A DNA stretch of 52,962 nt from Lacimicrobium alkaliphilum (GTDB lineage Bacteria; Pseudomonadota; Gammaproteobacteria; Enterobacterales; Alteromonadaceae), in assembly GCF_002591895.1 (NCBI RefSeq), contig NZ_NISX01000020.1, forward strand, positions 1 to 52,962, in the 5' to 3' direction. The position numbers and the translations under genes were made by a program. The notes under the pieces were generated by a model. The model ran no database searches and had not been told where the DNA came from. It was given only the letters and a program-made list of their open reading frames with translations. Positions 26,959 to 36,239 of this stretch are shown here, piece by piece. How positions within the stretch are numbered: the first letter of the stretch is position 1; the number at the start of each line of letters is the position of its first letter.

Positions 26959-29391
26959 TCATAAATGCGTGAGTTTTTGAGCTACGTCCGGTGATATCCG
27001 GTACATAATCAGCGCCTGCAGGTCAGCACTTTGCTCTGAATACTGCAAAGCGCCTTCTGTGCTGGCATCTACCAGCTTGTTATCTTTAAGTGACTGGATG
27101 AAAGCAGAGAACAGGTTTTTGTCGTAAAACTCCGGCGCATCGATGCCGGTAATCGTGCATAAATGCTCTGCTAACTGACGACTTTGTTTTTCCAGCTCCG
27201 AACGACTTAATGCTTTCTCGCGTTCAAGTACGGTCAACACCATGGCATACCGTTGCAGCGTAGGTTGCACGGTGCGATTAAGTATAGCCAGAGTACCAAA
27301 GCCACTTCCGGTATGCTCAGTGGCCATCATTTTCCGACCCTGCTGGCGAATAAGCCCCAGGTTTTTCATGGTTGCGATCAGTACTTCTGTATGTTCTTCA
27401 GCCTGCTCCGCAGACATATAGATAAACAACTCTTTGCTCAGCAATGGATAGAGCCTGGCGACGGTGGCAAGCACCTGCTTTTTTTCGGCGCCCTTACCGG
27501 CTATACAGGATGCGAGCAAACCCGGCAGAGCAAACAGATGCAAAATATTGTTCCGATAGTAAGTCTGGGTGACCGCCGCGCGTTCATCCAGTGAAATAAT
27601 GCGTCCGAAGCTGTCTTGTTGCACCTGAAGCTTATTCAGCGCCAGGGTATTGTTCAACATTTCAGCGCCGCTGATCTTTGGAATTACACAGAGTTCACTA
27701 TAGGGAGCCTCGCGCAAGAGCTGCAACAAATGATCCAGGTTGGTGGTCAGTTCTGACTCAGAGGCTGTATGGTTTTTACTGGCTAAAAGGCTCAACGATA
27801 CCAGAGACATCCCGCTGACCGATGCTGCCTGGTTAATCCGACACATTACCTGATTCGCGAGATGATTCACTGTTGGCGTCAGCCAGGACGGTTTTTTATC
27901 CTGGACTTCCTGCATATCTTCGCGCCACTTTGGCACCTGCCGGTCCAGATACTGATTCAGGGATATAGGCTCGCCAAAACTGAGAAAGCCATGACCATAG
28001 TTTTTTAACTTTTTGATTGCAGAGAAGACCTGCAGAAACGATTCTTTTTTCTTTTTCTTGCCCTTGAGTTCATTCAGATAGCTACCCAGTTCCATAACAT
28101 TTTCGTAGCCCAGATACACTGGCACAATGCTCACAGGACGTTTGACACCTTTGAGCATGGCCTGAAGGGTCATCGCCAGCATGCCGGTTTTCGGAGGCAG
28201 CAGCCTCCCAGTGCGACTTCTCCCGCCCTCCGGGTAATACTTTACCGGGTAGCCACGTTCAAAGAGCAGCTCAAGGTATTCTCTGAATACCGAAGTGTAG
28301 AGTTTATTGCCAGCAAAACTGCGCCGCAGAAAGAAGGCTCCGCCTCGTCTGAAGATACCACCGACGGGCCAGAAATTAAGGTTTATGCCGGCAGCAATAT
28401 GCGGCGTGGCTAATCCTTCATGATAAATAACATAGGTTAGCAGCAGGTAATCCATATGGCTTCGATGACAAGGCACGTAAATGATCTCATGGCCCTTTTG
28501 TGCCAGTTCACGAACCCTGGCCGCATGACTGACTTCGATTCCGTTGTAGATTTTGTTCCAGACTCTTGTCAGCAGTCGGTCACCAAAGCGAATAATGCCT
28601 TCACGATAATCGGCTGCGATTTCTTTTAAGTAGCTTGCTGCACGGTCTCTGGCTTGTTGTGGAGACAGTTTTTTACTGTGTTGCTCTTCAATAATGGCCT
28701 GTTTGACAGCCTTGCTACCCAGAACCGCATTTCGCAACTGATGTTTGTCAATGCTTGTGGGACCAGTCATTGACTGAATTTTGCGGTGAAAGTGAGTCCT
28801 GGCAACACGGATAAGCTTATGAGCCACGGAAGAGGGCCCGCCGGTCTCTTGCACTACTCTTTGTGAGGAGACTGCCCGGCTGAAACTGACAAAATTATCC
28901 CGGCCGAGAAACAAAACAATAAACAGCTTCCTTAACCAGCTTGGCGAGGCTCTGTCAGCAAGTAAATCTGACCATCCTGGGTTGGATTTCTCCGGGGCCC
29001 GGCCCCAGAACACGGATACGGGAAGAATCTGTACGTCCAGTTCCGGATGCGTCTGTTGTAACTCCAGTATCCGCACAAACTGCTGATGCACATCTGTACT
29101 GCGCACCTGGCGACTGACGAGTCCCTGAGGCTGCTCCAGATAGAGGCATGCCGGGATCACTGCGCCGGCAAGCTTAACTTCCTGCAGTGGATCCGAAAGC
29201 CCGGATTGTCTGGTCGCTTTTTGCAATGCGACCAAATCGGTCGCCGAATGAGTATGCAACAGATAAATGATGGGCTTGGCTTTATCTATACCCAGCTCTT
29301 CAAAGAGGTTCGCGGGGATCACTTTCGTCGTTACCAGCAATCTGGTGGGCAGGCTGATTATGGCCAACAGTAACCTTTGCAACCAGTGCAT
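26959..29391 (-). CDS. plsB: glycerol-3-phosphate 1-O-acyltransferase PlsB
   Basis: Membrane acyltransferase for the first step of phospholipid synthesis, acylating sn-glycerol-3-phosphate at position 1. 810 residues from the chosen start (E. coli PlsB is 807). Acyltransferase blocks: CHRSHMDYLLLTYV (catalytic H-x4-D, about residue 306), RRGGAFFLRRSF, YPEGGRSRTGRLLPPKTG and PVSIVPVYLGYE. The start is set at MHWLQRLLLA because AGAGGA sits 9-10 nt upstream; an ATG 33 bp earlier has no ribosome-binding site. Divergent from lexA; dgkA, which separates them in E. coli, is absent. Confidence 0.97.
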   Translation of the reverse strand: MHWLQRLLLAIISLPTRLLVTTKVIPANLFEELGIDKAKPIIYLLHTHSATDLVALQKATRQSGLSDPLQEVKLAGAVIPACLYLEQPQGLVSRQVRSTDVHQQFVRILELQQTHPELDVQILPVSVFWGRAPEKSNPGWSDLLADRASPSWLRKLFIVLFLGRDNFVSFSRAVSSQRVVQETGGPSSVAHKLIRVARTHFHRKIQSMTGPTSIDKHQLRNAVLGSKAVKQAIIEEQHSKKLSPQQARDRAASYLKEIAADYREGIIRFGDRLLTRVWNKIYNGIEVSHAARVRELAQKGHEIIYVPCHRSHMDYLLLTYVIYHEGLATPHIAAGINLNFWPVGGIFRRGGAFFLRRSFAGNKLYTSVFREYLELLFERGYPVKYYPEGGRSRTGRLLPPKTGMLAMTLQAMLKGVKRPVSIVPVYLGYENVMELGSYLNELKGKKKKKESFLQVFSAIKKLKNYGHGFLSFGEPISLNQYLDRQVPKWREDMQEVQDKKPSWLTPTVNHLANQVMCRINQAASVSGMSLVSLSLLASKNHTASESELTTNLDHLLQLLREAPYSELCVIPKISGAEMLNNTLALNKLQVQQDSFGRIISLDERAAVTQTYYRNNILHLFALPGLLASCIAGKGAEKKQVLATVARLYPLLSKELFIYMSAEQAEEHTEVLIATMKNLGLIRQQGRKMMATEHTGSGFGTLAILNRTVQPTLQRYAMVLTVLEREKALSRSELEKQSRQLAEHLCTITGIDAPEFYDKNLFSAFIQSLKDNKLVDASTEGALQYSEQSADLQALIMYRISPDVAQKLTHL

Positions 29392-29501
29392 CAGGGCAAT
29401 TCCTCTGGGAAAATTAATCGGCATAAATTTGGCGAAAGCATAGCACGAGGAGGAAAACTTGTCTCAGGGTACCCGAGGAGGTGTTTTGTTGAGGTTCAGA
29501 C

Positions 29502-29529
29502 TTGCACCATTAAAATAACTGGATATACT
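29502..29529 (+). promoter_or_regulatory. sigma70-type promoter of lexA
   Basis: TTGCAC (29502-29507), a 16-nt spacer, TATACT (29524-29529). The -10 lies inside the first LexA box, so repressor binding would occlude it. Confidence 0.6.
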
Positions 29530-29534
29530 GACAG
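29519..29534. promoter_or_regulatory. LexA box 1 upstream of lexA
   Basis: CTGGATATACTGACAG matches CTGT-N8-ACAG except at the fourth base, and its core resembles E. coli lexA operator sequences. Overlaps the -10 hexamer. Confidence 0.8.
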
Positions 29535-29539
29535 TTAAA

Positions 29540-29555
29540 CTGTATGGAAAAACAG
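29540..29555. promoter_or_regulatory. LexA box 2 upstream of lexA
   Basis: CTGTATGGAAAAACAG fits CTGT-N8-ACAG exactly at both arms. Centre-to-centre distance to box 1 is 21 bp, two helical turns, as in the E. coli lexA autoregulatory region. It ends 4 bp before the lexA ATG and so overlaps the ribosome-binding region. Confidence 0.85.
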
Positions 29556-29559
29556 GCTT

Positions 29560-30186
29560 ATGCGCGCTTTAACACCCAGACAAGAAGAAGTTCTCCAACT
29601 TATTAAAGATACCATGGTGCAAACCGGGATGCCGCCCACACGGGCAGAAATCGCCAGAACACTGGGGTTTCGTTCTGCCAATGCAGCGGAGGAGCACCTG
29701 AAGGCCCTGGCCCGAAAAGGCGTGATAGAAATATTGCCGGGTACATCCAGAGGGATTCGTCTGAATATGCCTCTTGAAGAGCCGGTAGTGGAGGAAGGAT
29801 TACCCCTGATCGGCAGGGTTGCCGCTGGTGAGCCGATTCTTGCACAGGAAAATATAGAGTCACACTATCAGGTCGCGCCGGACTTGTTTAAGCCCAGGGC
29901 AGACTACTTGTTGCGGGTACAAGGCATGAGTATGAAAGATATCGGCATTCTCGATGGTGATTTGTTGGCAGTGCACAGGACTCTGGACGTGCACAACGGG
30001 CAGGTAGTGGTTGCCAGAGTGGATGATGAGGTGACCGTTAAACGCCTGGAGCGGCGTGGAAGAAGTGAAATTCTGTTGCATGCAGAAAATCAGGATTTTG
30101 CACCGATCAAAGTGGACCTCGCTTCGCAGCCTTTTAGTATTGAAGGTATTGGGGTGGGAATTATTCGCAACGCGGACTGGCTCTAA
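29560..30186 (+). CDS. lexA: LexA repressor
   Basis: SOS master repressor and autoprotease. 208 residues. N-terminal winged helix ([17 protein letters not shown]; recognition region [20 protein letters not shown]). The cleavage site Ala89-Gly90 lies in GRVAAGEP, with catalytic Ser124 (QGMSMKD) and Lys161 (EVTVKRLER), so it is self-cleavable on RecA activation. Two LexA boxes in its promoter indicate autoregulation, and the window also contains a target operon (imuA-imuB-dnaE2). dinF, its E. coli downstream partner, is 9.7 kb away. Confidence 0.99.
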   Translation: MRALTPRQEEVLQLIKDTMVQTGMPPTRAEIARTLGFRSANAAEEHLKALARKGVIEILPGTSRGIRLNMPLEEPVVEEGLPLIGRVAAGEPILAQENIESHYQVAPDLFKPRADYLLRVQGMSMKDIGILDGDLLAVHRTLDVHNGQVVVARVDDEVTVKRLERRGRSEILLHAENQDFAPIKVDLASQPFSIEGIGVGIIRNADWL

Positions 30187-30510
30187 GCAAAATTTCTGCT
30201 TATCAGCCAACTGAGGTTCGGTTTTCCTGCAAAAACCGCTTTCCTTTTTCTTCCACTCTCAAATACTAATCAAATTAATAAGTTAGCCCTTTCGGGCTAA
30301 CACATCTTTATCGCCTAAATGTTGAGCGGTTGATTGACCCAAGTGCAGAAAATGCTGGACTCGACCCCCCTGGTTGAGTAATTCTTATACGTTGCAACAA
30401 TCTTATAACAATGGCATGACATCATTTTTATATTTGATGTGTGTCACTGCCCGATGCAGCCGTACGACGTTGCGTTGGGCTGAGTTCATTTCTGACAGAG
30501 GAGACGTCAC
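30187..30510. other. 324-bp intergenic region between lexA and coxB
   Basis: Contains the lexA 3' flank, a perfect GTTAGCCC-TTTC-GGGCTAAC hairpin at 30282-30301, and the presumed cox promoter region. The hairpin has only a weak T-rich follow-on (ACATCTTTA), so it is a possible but not textbook terminator. AT-rich sequence at 30380-30440 probably carries the coxB promoter, but I could not fix its hexamers. No ORF seen. Confidence 0.6.
30282..30301 (+). terminator. hairpin, possible lexA terminator
   Basis: Eight-base-pair stem with a four-base loop, about 95 bp past the lexA stop. The T tract is poor, so termination efficiency is doubtful. Confidence 0.4.
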
Positions 30511-31641
30511 GTGGGCAAAGGTGTCTTGACCGCGATCTGTGCGACTTTAGCAAGCAGTGTCGCTGTCGCTGAACGTTCCGATATAAACCTTCGTAAAGGG
30601 GTGACGGACATTAGCGAGCAGGTTTATGGCCTGCATATGACGATTTTTTACATCTGTGTGGTTATCGGTGTACTGGTGTTTGGCGCCATGCTATATGCGA
30701 TGATTTTTCACCGTAAGTCGAAAGGGGCCAAGCCCGCGAACTTTCATGAGAGTGTGAAAGTTGAGGTGGCATGGACCATTGTGCCATTCCTGATTCTTGT
30801 CGGCATGGCGGTACCTGCGGCTAAAACACTGATTGCCATGGAAGACACTACTGAAGCAGATGTGACGATCCTGGTCACTGGCTCCCAATGGAAGTGGCAT
30901 TACAAATACATGGATCATGAAGTGGATTACTTTTCCTTGCTGGCTACCCAACAGGAGCAAATCACCAATAAATTCGATAAGGGTGAAAATTATCTGCTTG
31001 AGGTAGACAGACCACTGGTTATTCCCACTGGCCAGAAAGTCCGTTTCCTGATCACCTCTGATGACGTTATTCACTCCTGGTGGGTACCTGACTTTGCGAT
31101 TAAGAAAGATGCCAACCCGGGCTTTATTAATGAAGCCTGGACCAAGGTTAATGAACCCGGACTCTATCGTGGCCAGTGTGCCGAGTTGTGTGGTAAAGAC
31201 CACGGCTTTATGCCCGTTGTTGTGATTGCCAAAGAGCCGGCTGAATATGAACGCTGGATTGCCGAGCAGGAGCAGAAGCAACTTAAAGCTAAAGAGAAAG
31301 AGCAGAAAATGTTGGCCATGAATATGGAAATGGAAGAGCTGATGGATGTAGGTAAACAGGTTTATCAGTCTGCCTGTGCAGCTTGCCATATGCCTAATGG
31401 CGAAGGGCTTCCTGGGGTATTCCCAGCTCTTAAAGGCAGCGATGTGGCACTGAACGATATGCCCAAGCATATCGATGTAGTTGTCAACGGCGTGCCCGGC
31501 ACGGCAATGCAGGCTTTTGCAAAGCAGCTGAGTCTGAAAGAGCTGGCGGCTGTTATCACTTATGAACGTAATGCCTGGGGTAATGACACCGGAGAAACGG
31601 TGCAGGCAAAAGACGTTAACGCATTAATCACTGGCAACTAG
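30511..31641 (+). CDS. coxB: cytochrome c oxidase subunit II with fused cytochrome c domain
   Basis: Subunit II of an aa3-type haem-copper oxidase: it accepts electrons from cytochrome c at the CuA centre. 376 residues, GTG start with GAGGAG upstream. Signal peptide (about 1-20), two transmembrane helices ([20 protein letters not shown] and [20 protein letters not shown]), the CuA motif [12 protein letters not shown] (Cys223, Cys227), then a linker rich in Lys, Glu and Gln and a C-terminal class I cytochrome c domain with haem motif CAACH (289-293) and a distal Met region. The fusion makes it caa3-like. First gene of the cluster; its stop overlaps the coxA ribosome-binding site. Confidence 0.97.
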   Translation: MGKGVLTAICATLASSVAVAERSDINLRKGVTDISEQVYGLHMTIFYICVVIGVLVFGAMLYAMIFHRKSKGAKPANFHESVKVEVAWTIVPFLILVGMAVPAAKTLIAMEDTTEADVTILVTGSQWKWHYKYMDHEVDYFSLLATQQEQITNKFDKGENYLLEVDRPLVIPTGQKVRFLITSDDVIHSWWVPDFAIKKDANPGFINEAWTKVNEPGLYRGQCAELCGKDHGFMPVVVIAKEPAEYERWIAEQEQKQLKAKEKEQKMLAMNMEMEELMDVGKQVYQSACAACHMPNGEGLPGVFPALKGSDVALNDMPKHIDVVVNGVPGTAMQAFAKQLSLKELAAVITYERNAWGNDTGETVQAKDVNALITGN

Positions 31642-31648
31642 GAGGATT

Positions 31649-33241
31649 ATGATGAGTAGTGTTGCAGACGATCTTCATCATGATGAGCATCATGACCACA
31701 AGCCAGCGGGAATTATGCGTTGGCTGCTAACGACAAACCACAAAGACATCGGTACCTTATATCTGTGGTTCGCTTTTATCATGTTCCTGGTGGGCGGTGC
31801 CATGGCAATGGTGATCCGTGCAGAGCTGTTTCAGCCGGGTTTGCAGATTGTTGAGCCCAATTTTTTCAATCAGATGACCACAGTCCATGGTCTGATCATG
31901 GTATTCGGTGCGGTTATGCCAGCCTTCACGGGTCTGGCAAACTGGATGGTGCCGCTGATGATCGGTGCGCCAGATATGGCATTGCCGCGAATGAACAACT
32001 GGAGCTTCTGGATTCTGCCCGGCGCATTCCTGATTTTGCTTTCTTCGCTATTCCTTGAAGGTGGTGGTCCGAATTTTGGTTGGACCTTCTACGCGCCGCT
32101 TTCAACTACATTCAGCAATGACAGTACCGCACTGTTTGTGTTTTCAGTCCATATCATGGGCATATCGTCGATCATGGGTGCGATCAACGTTATCGTAACG
32201 ATCTTCAATATGCGTGCACCAGGTATGACCTGGATGAAAATGCCCATGTTTGTGTGGACCTGGCTGATTACCGCCTTCTTGCTGATAGCGGTCATGCCGG
32301 TTCTTGCTGGCGCAGTTACGATGGTACTGACCGACAAGTATTTTGGTACCAGTTTCTTTGACGCTGCTGGTGGTGGTGATCCGGTAATGTTCCAGCATAT
32401 TTTCTGGTTCTTCGGTCACCCTGAGGTATATATAATGATTTTGCCGGCTTTCGGCATTATCTCTCATATTGTGCCGACCTTTTCACGTAAAAGACTGTTT
32501 GGTTATTCATCCATGGTCTATGCCACGGCATCGATAGCACTGTTGTCCTTTATCGTGTGGGCTCACCATATGTTTACCACCGGTATGCCGCTGTTTGCTG
32601 AAATGTTCTTTATGTTTGCTACCATGCTTATCTCGGTGCCTACCGGGGTCAAAGTATTTAACTGGGTGGCGACAATGTGGCGAGGCTCGATCAGCTACGA
32701 AATGCCGATGATGTTTGCCCTGGCTTTCATCGTACTCTTTACGATCGGTGGCTTTTCAGGACTGATGCTGGCGATTACGCCGGTGGATTTCCAGTATCAC
32801 GATACCTATTTTGTTGTGGCGCACTTCCACTATGTACTGGTAACCGGTGCGGTCTTCTCTATTATGGCGGCGGTGTATTACTGGCTGCCTAAATGGTGTG
32901 GCAAGATGTATGACGTGACCCTGGCAAAATGGCATTTCTGGTGCTCTATGATATCCGTTAACCTGCTGTTCTTCCCGATGCACTTTGTCGGGCTGGCCGG
33001 TATGCCTCGTCGTATTCCGGATTACGCCTTGCAGTTTGCGGATTTCAACAAATGGATCAGTATCGGTGGTTTTGCCTTCGGTCTGTCTCAGTTGATTTTC
33101 CTGGCTCTGGTGATCAAAGCCAGCCGCAAGATCGGGGAGCCCGCTACTGCTCAGGTTTGGGACGGTGCCGAAGGGCTGGAATGGGAAGTGCCGTCACCGG
33201 CGCCTTACCATACCTTCGAAACGCCTCCTGAGGTGAAGTAG
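31649..33241 (+). CDS. coxA: cytochrome c oxidase subunit I
   Basis: Catalytic subunit with haem a and the haem a3-CuB centre. 530 residues, twelve transmembrane helices. Ligand regions visible: [11 protein letters not shown] (haem a His), [17 protein letters not shown] (CuB His cross-linked to Tyr), [12 protein letters not shown] (CuB His pair) and [12 protein letters not shown] (haem a3/a His). K-channel and D-channel type residues fit the A-type oxidases. The start is one of two adjacent ATGs after GGAGG. An N-terminal His-rich stretch (HHDEHHDH) is notable. Follows coxB by 7 bp. Confidence 0.98.
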   Translation: MMSSVADDLHHDEHHDHKPAGIMRWLLTTNHKDIGTLYLWFAFIMFLVGGAMAMVIRAELFQPGLQIVEPNFFNQMTTVHGLIMVFGAVMPAFTGLANWMVPLMIGAPDMALPRMNNWSFWILPGAFLILLSSLFLEGGGPNFGWTFYAPLSTTFSNDSTALFVFSVHIMGISSIMGAINVIVTIFNMRAPGMTWMKMPMFVWTWLITAFLLIAVMPVLAGAVTMVLTDKYFGTSFFDAAGGGDPVMFQHIFWFFGHPEVYIMILPAFGIISHIVPTFSRKRLFGYSSMVYATASIALLSFIVWAHHMFTTGMPLFAEMFFMFATMLISVPTGVKVFNWVATMWRGSISYEMPMMFALAFIVLFTIGGFSGLMLAITPVDFQYHDTYFVVAHFHYVLVTGAVFSIMAAVYYWLPKWCGKMYDVTLAKWHFWCSMISVNLLFFPMHFVGLAGMPRRIPDYALQFADFNKWISIGGFAFGLSQLIFLALVIKASRKIGEPATAQVWDGAEGLEWEVPSPAPYHTFETPPEVK

Positions 33242-33245
33242 ACCA

Positions 33246-33806
33246 ATGACACAGCCGTCGCAGAGCAATAATAATCGAATGGTGATCAAGCTGGTGGCAA
33301 TTGTCATCGGCATGTTCGGCTTCGGCTTTGCGCTGGTGCCTTTGTATGATGTGTTTTGTGATATCACAGGCATCAACGGGAAGACCAACCCTTATGCGGC
33401 CACATACGATGTCAATACGGATGTGGATACCAGCCGTGAGATTACGGTGGAATTTATTACCCGCAATCAATCCGGTATGGTGTGGGATTTTGAAGCCCGC
33501 ACCAAGCGTATTACGGTTCATCCCGGTGAACTCAACACCGTGGAGTTTTATGTCAAAAACCCTACGGCAAAAGACATTGTGGGCCAGGCGATTCCGTCGG
33601 TGTCGCCTGGTACCGCAGCGTTATACCTGAACAAAACGGAGTGCTTCTGTTTTGAACAACAGCCACTGCAGGCCGGGGAAGAAGCCCTGATGCCAATGCA
33701 GTTTTATGTGGATCCTCAGTTACCTGAGGATATTAAGGTTTTTACTCTGTCCTATACGTTGTATGACGTGACAGGGACATCTTCTGTGGCAATGAACCGC
33801 GGCTAA
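33246..33806 (+). CDS. ctaG: cytochrome c oxidase assembly protein CtaG (Cox11)
   Basis: Copper chaperone that helps deliver CuB to subunit I. 186 residues, a single N-terminal membrane helix (KLVAIVIGMFGFGFALVPLY) and a periplasmic domain. The family copper motif CFCFEQQPL is present near residue 135, as is PLYDVFCDITGINGKT. Sits between coxA and coxC, the usual position in gammaproteobacteria. Confidence 0.96.
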   Translation: MTQPSQSNNNRMVIKLVAIVIGMFGFGFALVPLYDVFCDITGINGKTNPYAATYDVNTDVDTSREITVEFITRNQSGMVWDFEARTKRITVHPGELNTVEFYVKNPTAKDIVGQAIPSVSPGTAALYLNKTECFCFEQQPLQAGEEALMPMQFYVDPQLPEDIKVFTLSYTLYDVTGTSSVAMNRG

Positions 33807-33818
33807 ATGGAGAGCGAC

Positions 33819-34700
33819 ATGTCAGAGCAACAATACGAAAAATATTATGTACCGGAGCAGAGCGTCTGGCCTATTGTAGGCGCAGTTGCGCTGTTTCTGA
33901 TTGCCGTCGGTGCCGGTAACTTTGTGGTTGAATCCACAAAGGGTAAAGAGGGTTATGGTGGCTGGATACTCACCGCGGGTTTGGTAGTTTTGCTGGTGAT
34001 GCTGATAGGCTGGTTCCGGGATCAGATTGAAGAGTCCATGGCCGGTAAATATAGCGCACAGTTGGGCCGCTCATATCGTCAGGGAATGAGTTGGTTTATT
34101 TTCTCTGAGATAATGTTCTTTGCTGCTTTCTTCGGGGCACTGTTTTATACGCGCATGATTGCTGTGCCGTGGTTGGCGGGAGAGTCGAATAATGCGATGA
34201 CCAATGAAGTACTTTGGCCCGGTTTCGAGGCCATGTGGCCGCTCACGCAAACGCCAGGCGGAACCACCACCCAGGCTATGGGATGGATGGGATTACCTTT
34301 GGTCAATACTGCAATACTGCTGATTTCTTCGGTAACCGCACATTTTGCACATGTTGCGCTTGAAGAAGGAAAGCGCGCTCGTCTGAAGCTGTTTCTGGGG
34401 ATTACCATTGTTCTTGGTCTGATCTTCCTGTTTCTTCAGGTAGAAGAGTACGTTCATGCATACCGTGATTTGGGGCTGATGCTGACTTCCGGTGTATATG
34501 GCAATACGTTCTTTATGCTCACCGGCTTTCATGGCTTACATGTCACACTGGGTACACTGATGCTAATCATCATGTTTTTCAGGGTACTCAAGGGGCATTT
34601 TGACAAAGAAAACCAGTTTGCCTTCCAGGCTACCAGTTGGTACTGGCACTTTGTTGATGTGGTGTGGGTAATTCTGTTTGTATTTGTATATATTATCTAA
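33819..34700 (+). CDS. coxC: cytochrome c oxidase subunit III
   Basis: Third core subunit, no redox centre, stabilises subunit I. 293 residues from the second ATG (MSEQQYEKYYVPEQSVWPI), chosen because GGAGAG lies just ahead; another ATG abuts the ctaG stop at 33807. Seven transmembrane helices. Conserved SEIMFFAAFFGALFYTR, FFMLTGFHGLHVTLGTLML and a terminal WYWHFVDVVWVILFVFVYI. A hairpin terminator follows the stop. Confidence 0.97.
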   Translation: MSEQQYEKYYVPEQSVWPIVGAVALFLIAVGAGNFVVESTKGKEGYGGWILTAGLVVLLVMLIGWFRDQIEESMAGKYSAQLGRSYRQGMSWFIFSEIMFFAAFFGALFYTRMIAVPWLAGESNNAMTNEVLWPGFEAMWPLTQTPGGTTTQAMGWMGLPLVNTAILLISSVTAHFAHVALEEGKRARLKLFLGITIVLGLIFLFLQVEEYVHAYRDLGLMLTSGVYGNTFFMLTGFHGLHVTLGTLMLIIMFFRVLKGHFDKENQFAFQATSWYWHFVDVVWVILFVFVYII

Positions 34701-34706
34701 GCTGAT

Positions 34707-34737
34707 AAGGCTCCTGTAAGCGGGAGCCTTGCTTTTA
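34707..34737 (+). terminator. stem-loop after coxC
   Basis: AAGGCTCC (34707-34714) pairs with GGAGCCTT (34723-34730) around an 8-nt loop, followed by GCTTTTA. Probable intrinsic terminator of coxB-coxA-ctaG-coxC. It lies between convergent genes and may serve both strands. Confidence 0.7.
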
Positions 34738-34947
34738 ATAAGGGCGGGGATTCGGAGTAATCCAGCCCATTGCCAGAGCGAGCAATAGCAATAACATAAT
34801 CAGTGCCGAAGTTAATACGCGACGACCAATAAATTTGGTCATAGATTGTTGTTGGTCAGGGTCACTACTAAGCATGATTTTCATAGCCCGGAAAAGGTTA
34901 AAGACCATAAAAGCCAACATACAGACAACAATAATTTTTACTAACAA
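34735..34947 (-). CDS. DUF2909 family small membrane protein
   Basis: 70 residues with two predicted membrane helices (IIVVCMLAFMVFNLFRAM and VLTSALIMLLLLLALAMGW) separated by a short polar loop. Length and pattern fit DUF2909 proteins, which are typically found beside SURF1 and oxidase genes. Lies opposite to the cox genes, divergent from SURF1 by 15 bp. Function unknown; a small oxidase-associated subunit is a guess from context. Confidence 0.78.
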   Translation of the reverse strand: MLVKIIVVCMLAFMVFNLFRAMKIMLSSDPDQQQSMTKFIGRRVLTSALIMLLLLLALAMGWITPNPRPY

Positions 34948-34962
34948 GTCTCTTCTCCTATT

Positions 34963-35688
34963 GTGCTAAATCGACTCAGTCAACTCCCTGTAATTGCCAC
35001 CATATTGACACTAATTGCTGTGGGTGTCATGACCTGGTTGGGGTTTTGGCAATTGGATAGAGCTGAGCAAAAGCAACAGCGAGCAAAACAAATAGAACAT
35101 CGTCAGCAGCAGAGATACAGTTCCTTGAGTGAACTTCTTCGTCTGGACAGCGATATTCGGGATTTTCCGTTGCAGGTAACTGGTCGTCTTGACCAGGAAA
35201 GACCCTTGTTGTGGGATAATCGTATCTATGAGGGACAAGTGGGCTACGAAGTGTTGGCAGTATTAATGACATCCGAAGGTAATTTGTTGGTTAATTTGGG
35301 CTGGACCCCTGCCCCTAAGTATCGAAGCGCCTTGCCAGATGTTGAGTTACCTGACGGCCTGCTGACGCTACAGGGGGTTGTAACCCAGCCACAGTCGAAT
35401 CCGATGATTCGGGAGAATGAAACGTTAAACCGGCAATGGCCCCGGCGCATTCAGCAGCCTGATCTTGAAAAACTGGAAAGCATGCTCTCTGTGTCACTGC
35501 TGCCCTTTGCTTTGCAGGTAAGTGATACCAGCGCGTTCGGGTATAGTAATAACTGGAAACCTGTGGTGATGCCTGCGCAAAAACATTATGGCTATGCTGT
35601 ACAATGGTTTGGGCTGGCTTTGGCCTGTATGGTTATATTTGTGGTAGCTCTTTATAAAAAGAAGAAGGGAAAAGTGGATGAAGCTTAA
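34963..35688 (+). CDS. SURF1 family protein
   Basis: Assembly factor for A-type oxidases, thought to assist haem a insertion. 241 residues with an N-terminal and a C-terminal membrane helix (VIATILTLIAVGVMTWLGFW; FGLALACMVIFVVALYKKKK) flanking a periplasmic domain. Signatures: LGFWQLDRAEQKQ, NRIYEGQVGYEVL, LLVNLGWTPAP and the closing YAVQWFGLA. GTG start at 34963 without a clear ribosome-binding site. Overlaps the next gene by 11 bp. Confidence 0.93.
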   Translation: MLNRLSQLPVIATILTLIAVGVMTWLGFWQLDRAEQKQQRAKQIEHRQQQRYSSLSELLRLDSDIRDFPLQVTGRLDQERPLLWDNRIYEGQVGYEVLAVLMTSEGNLLVNLGWTPAPKYRSALPDVELPDGLLTLQGVVTQPQSNPMIRENETLNRQWPRRIQQPDLEKLESMLSVSLLPFALQVSDTSAFGYSNNWKPVVMPAQKHYGYAVQWFGLALACMVIFVVALYKKKKGKVDEA

Positions 35689-36229
35689 GTCCAGTAAGAA
35701 GACGTTAATGTTGGTGCTGCTGGCGTTTATTGTGCCGGTGATTTTAGCCAAGCTGGCTTTGGAATTCGACTGGTTTAATAAGGGCGCCACTAATCATGGT
35801 GAATTGCTGAATCCGGTACGAGACCTCTCCGGCATAGACAGTCAGGCAAAGTGGCGCATCCTTTATCGTCTGCCGGAGCATTGTGATGCTACGTGCGATA
35901 ACGCCCTGTATAGTATCAGTCAGGTGTGGAAGGCGTTGGGACGCAAACAGGACAGGGCAGAAGCAGTAGTCGTTGCAACCGTTCAGGGTGCAGAAAGCCA
36001 GCGTAACGAGCTGGCCGGGTATCCCACTATCAGACTGGTGACCACCTCTGCAGAAAAGATCGAACAGGTTTTTGAAGGCCACGCCGGTGACGGTATTTTT
36101 CTGGTGGATACCCTGAACAATGTCATTTTGCATTACCCTGTGGCATCCGAAAGAGAACAGGCGGTGTTGGACAGCCGCGATATACTGTCTGACTTACTCA
36201 AACTACTGAAATTGTCGCGCATAGGCTAG
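35678..36229 (+). CDS. oxidase-cluster membrane protein with CxxxC thioredoxin-like domain
   Basis: 183 residues: one N-terminal membrane helix (LMLVLLAFIVPVILAKLAL) and a periplasmic domain. WRILYRLPEHCDATCDNAL places a Cys69-x3-Cys73 pair, the same spacing as the copper-binding CxxxC of SCO proteins, in a strand-loop-helix context resembling a thioredoxin fold. The later GIFLVDTLNNVILHYP aligns by eye with the SCO region holding the copper-ligand His, but that His is absent. A homologue is commonly found between SURF1 and ctaA in related genomes. A redox or copper-handling role in oxidase assembly is inferred. Confidence 0.75.
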   Translation: MKLKSSKKTLMLVLLAFIVPVILAKLALEFDWFNKGATNHGELLNPVRDLSGIDSQAKWRILYRLPEHCDATCDNALYSISQVWKALGRKQDRAEAVVVATVQGAESQRNELAGYPTIRLVTTSAEKIEQVFEGHAGDGIFLVDTLNNVILHYPVASEREQAVLDSRDILSDLLKLLKLSRIG

Positions 36230-36239
36230 GGGAAGATAG

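Noticed and set aside
30691-31470. Open frame of 259 codons antisense to coxB
   Set aside because: A shadow of the coxB coding sequence; coxB has both CuA and haem c motifs.
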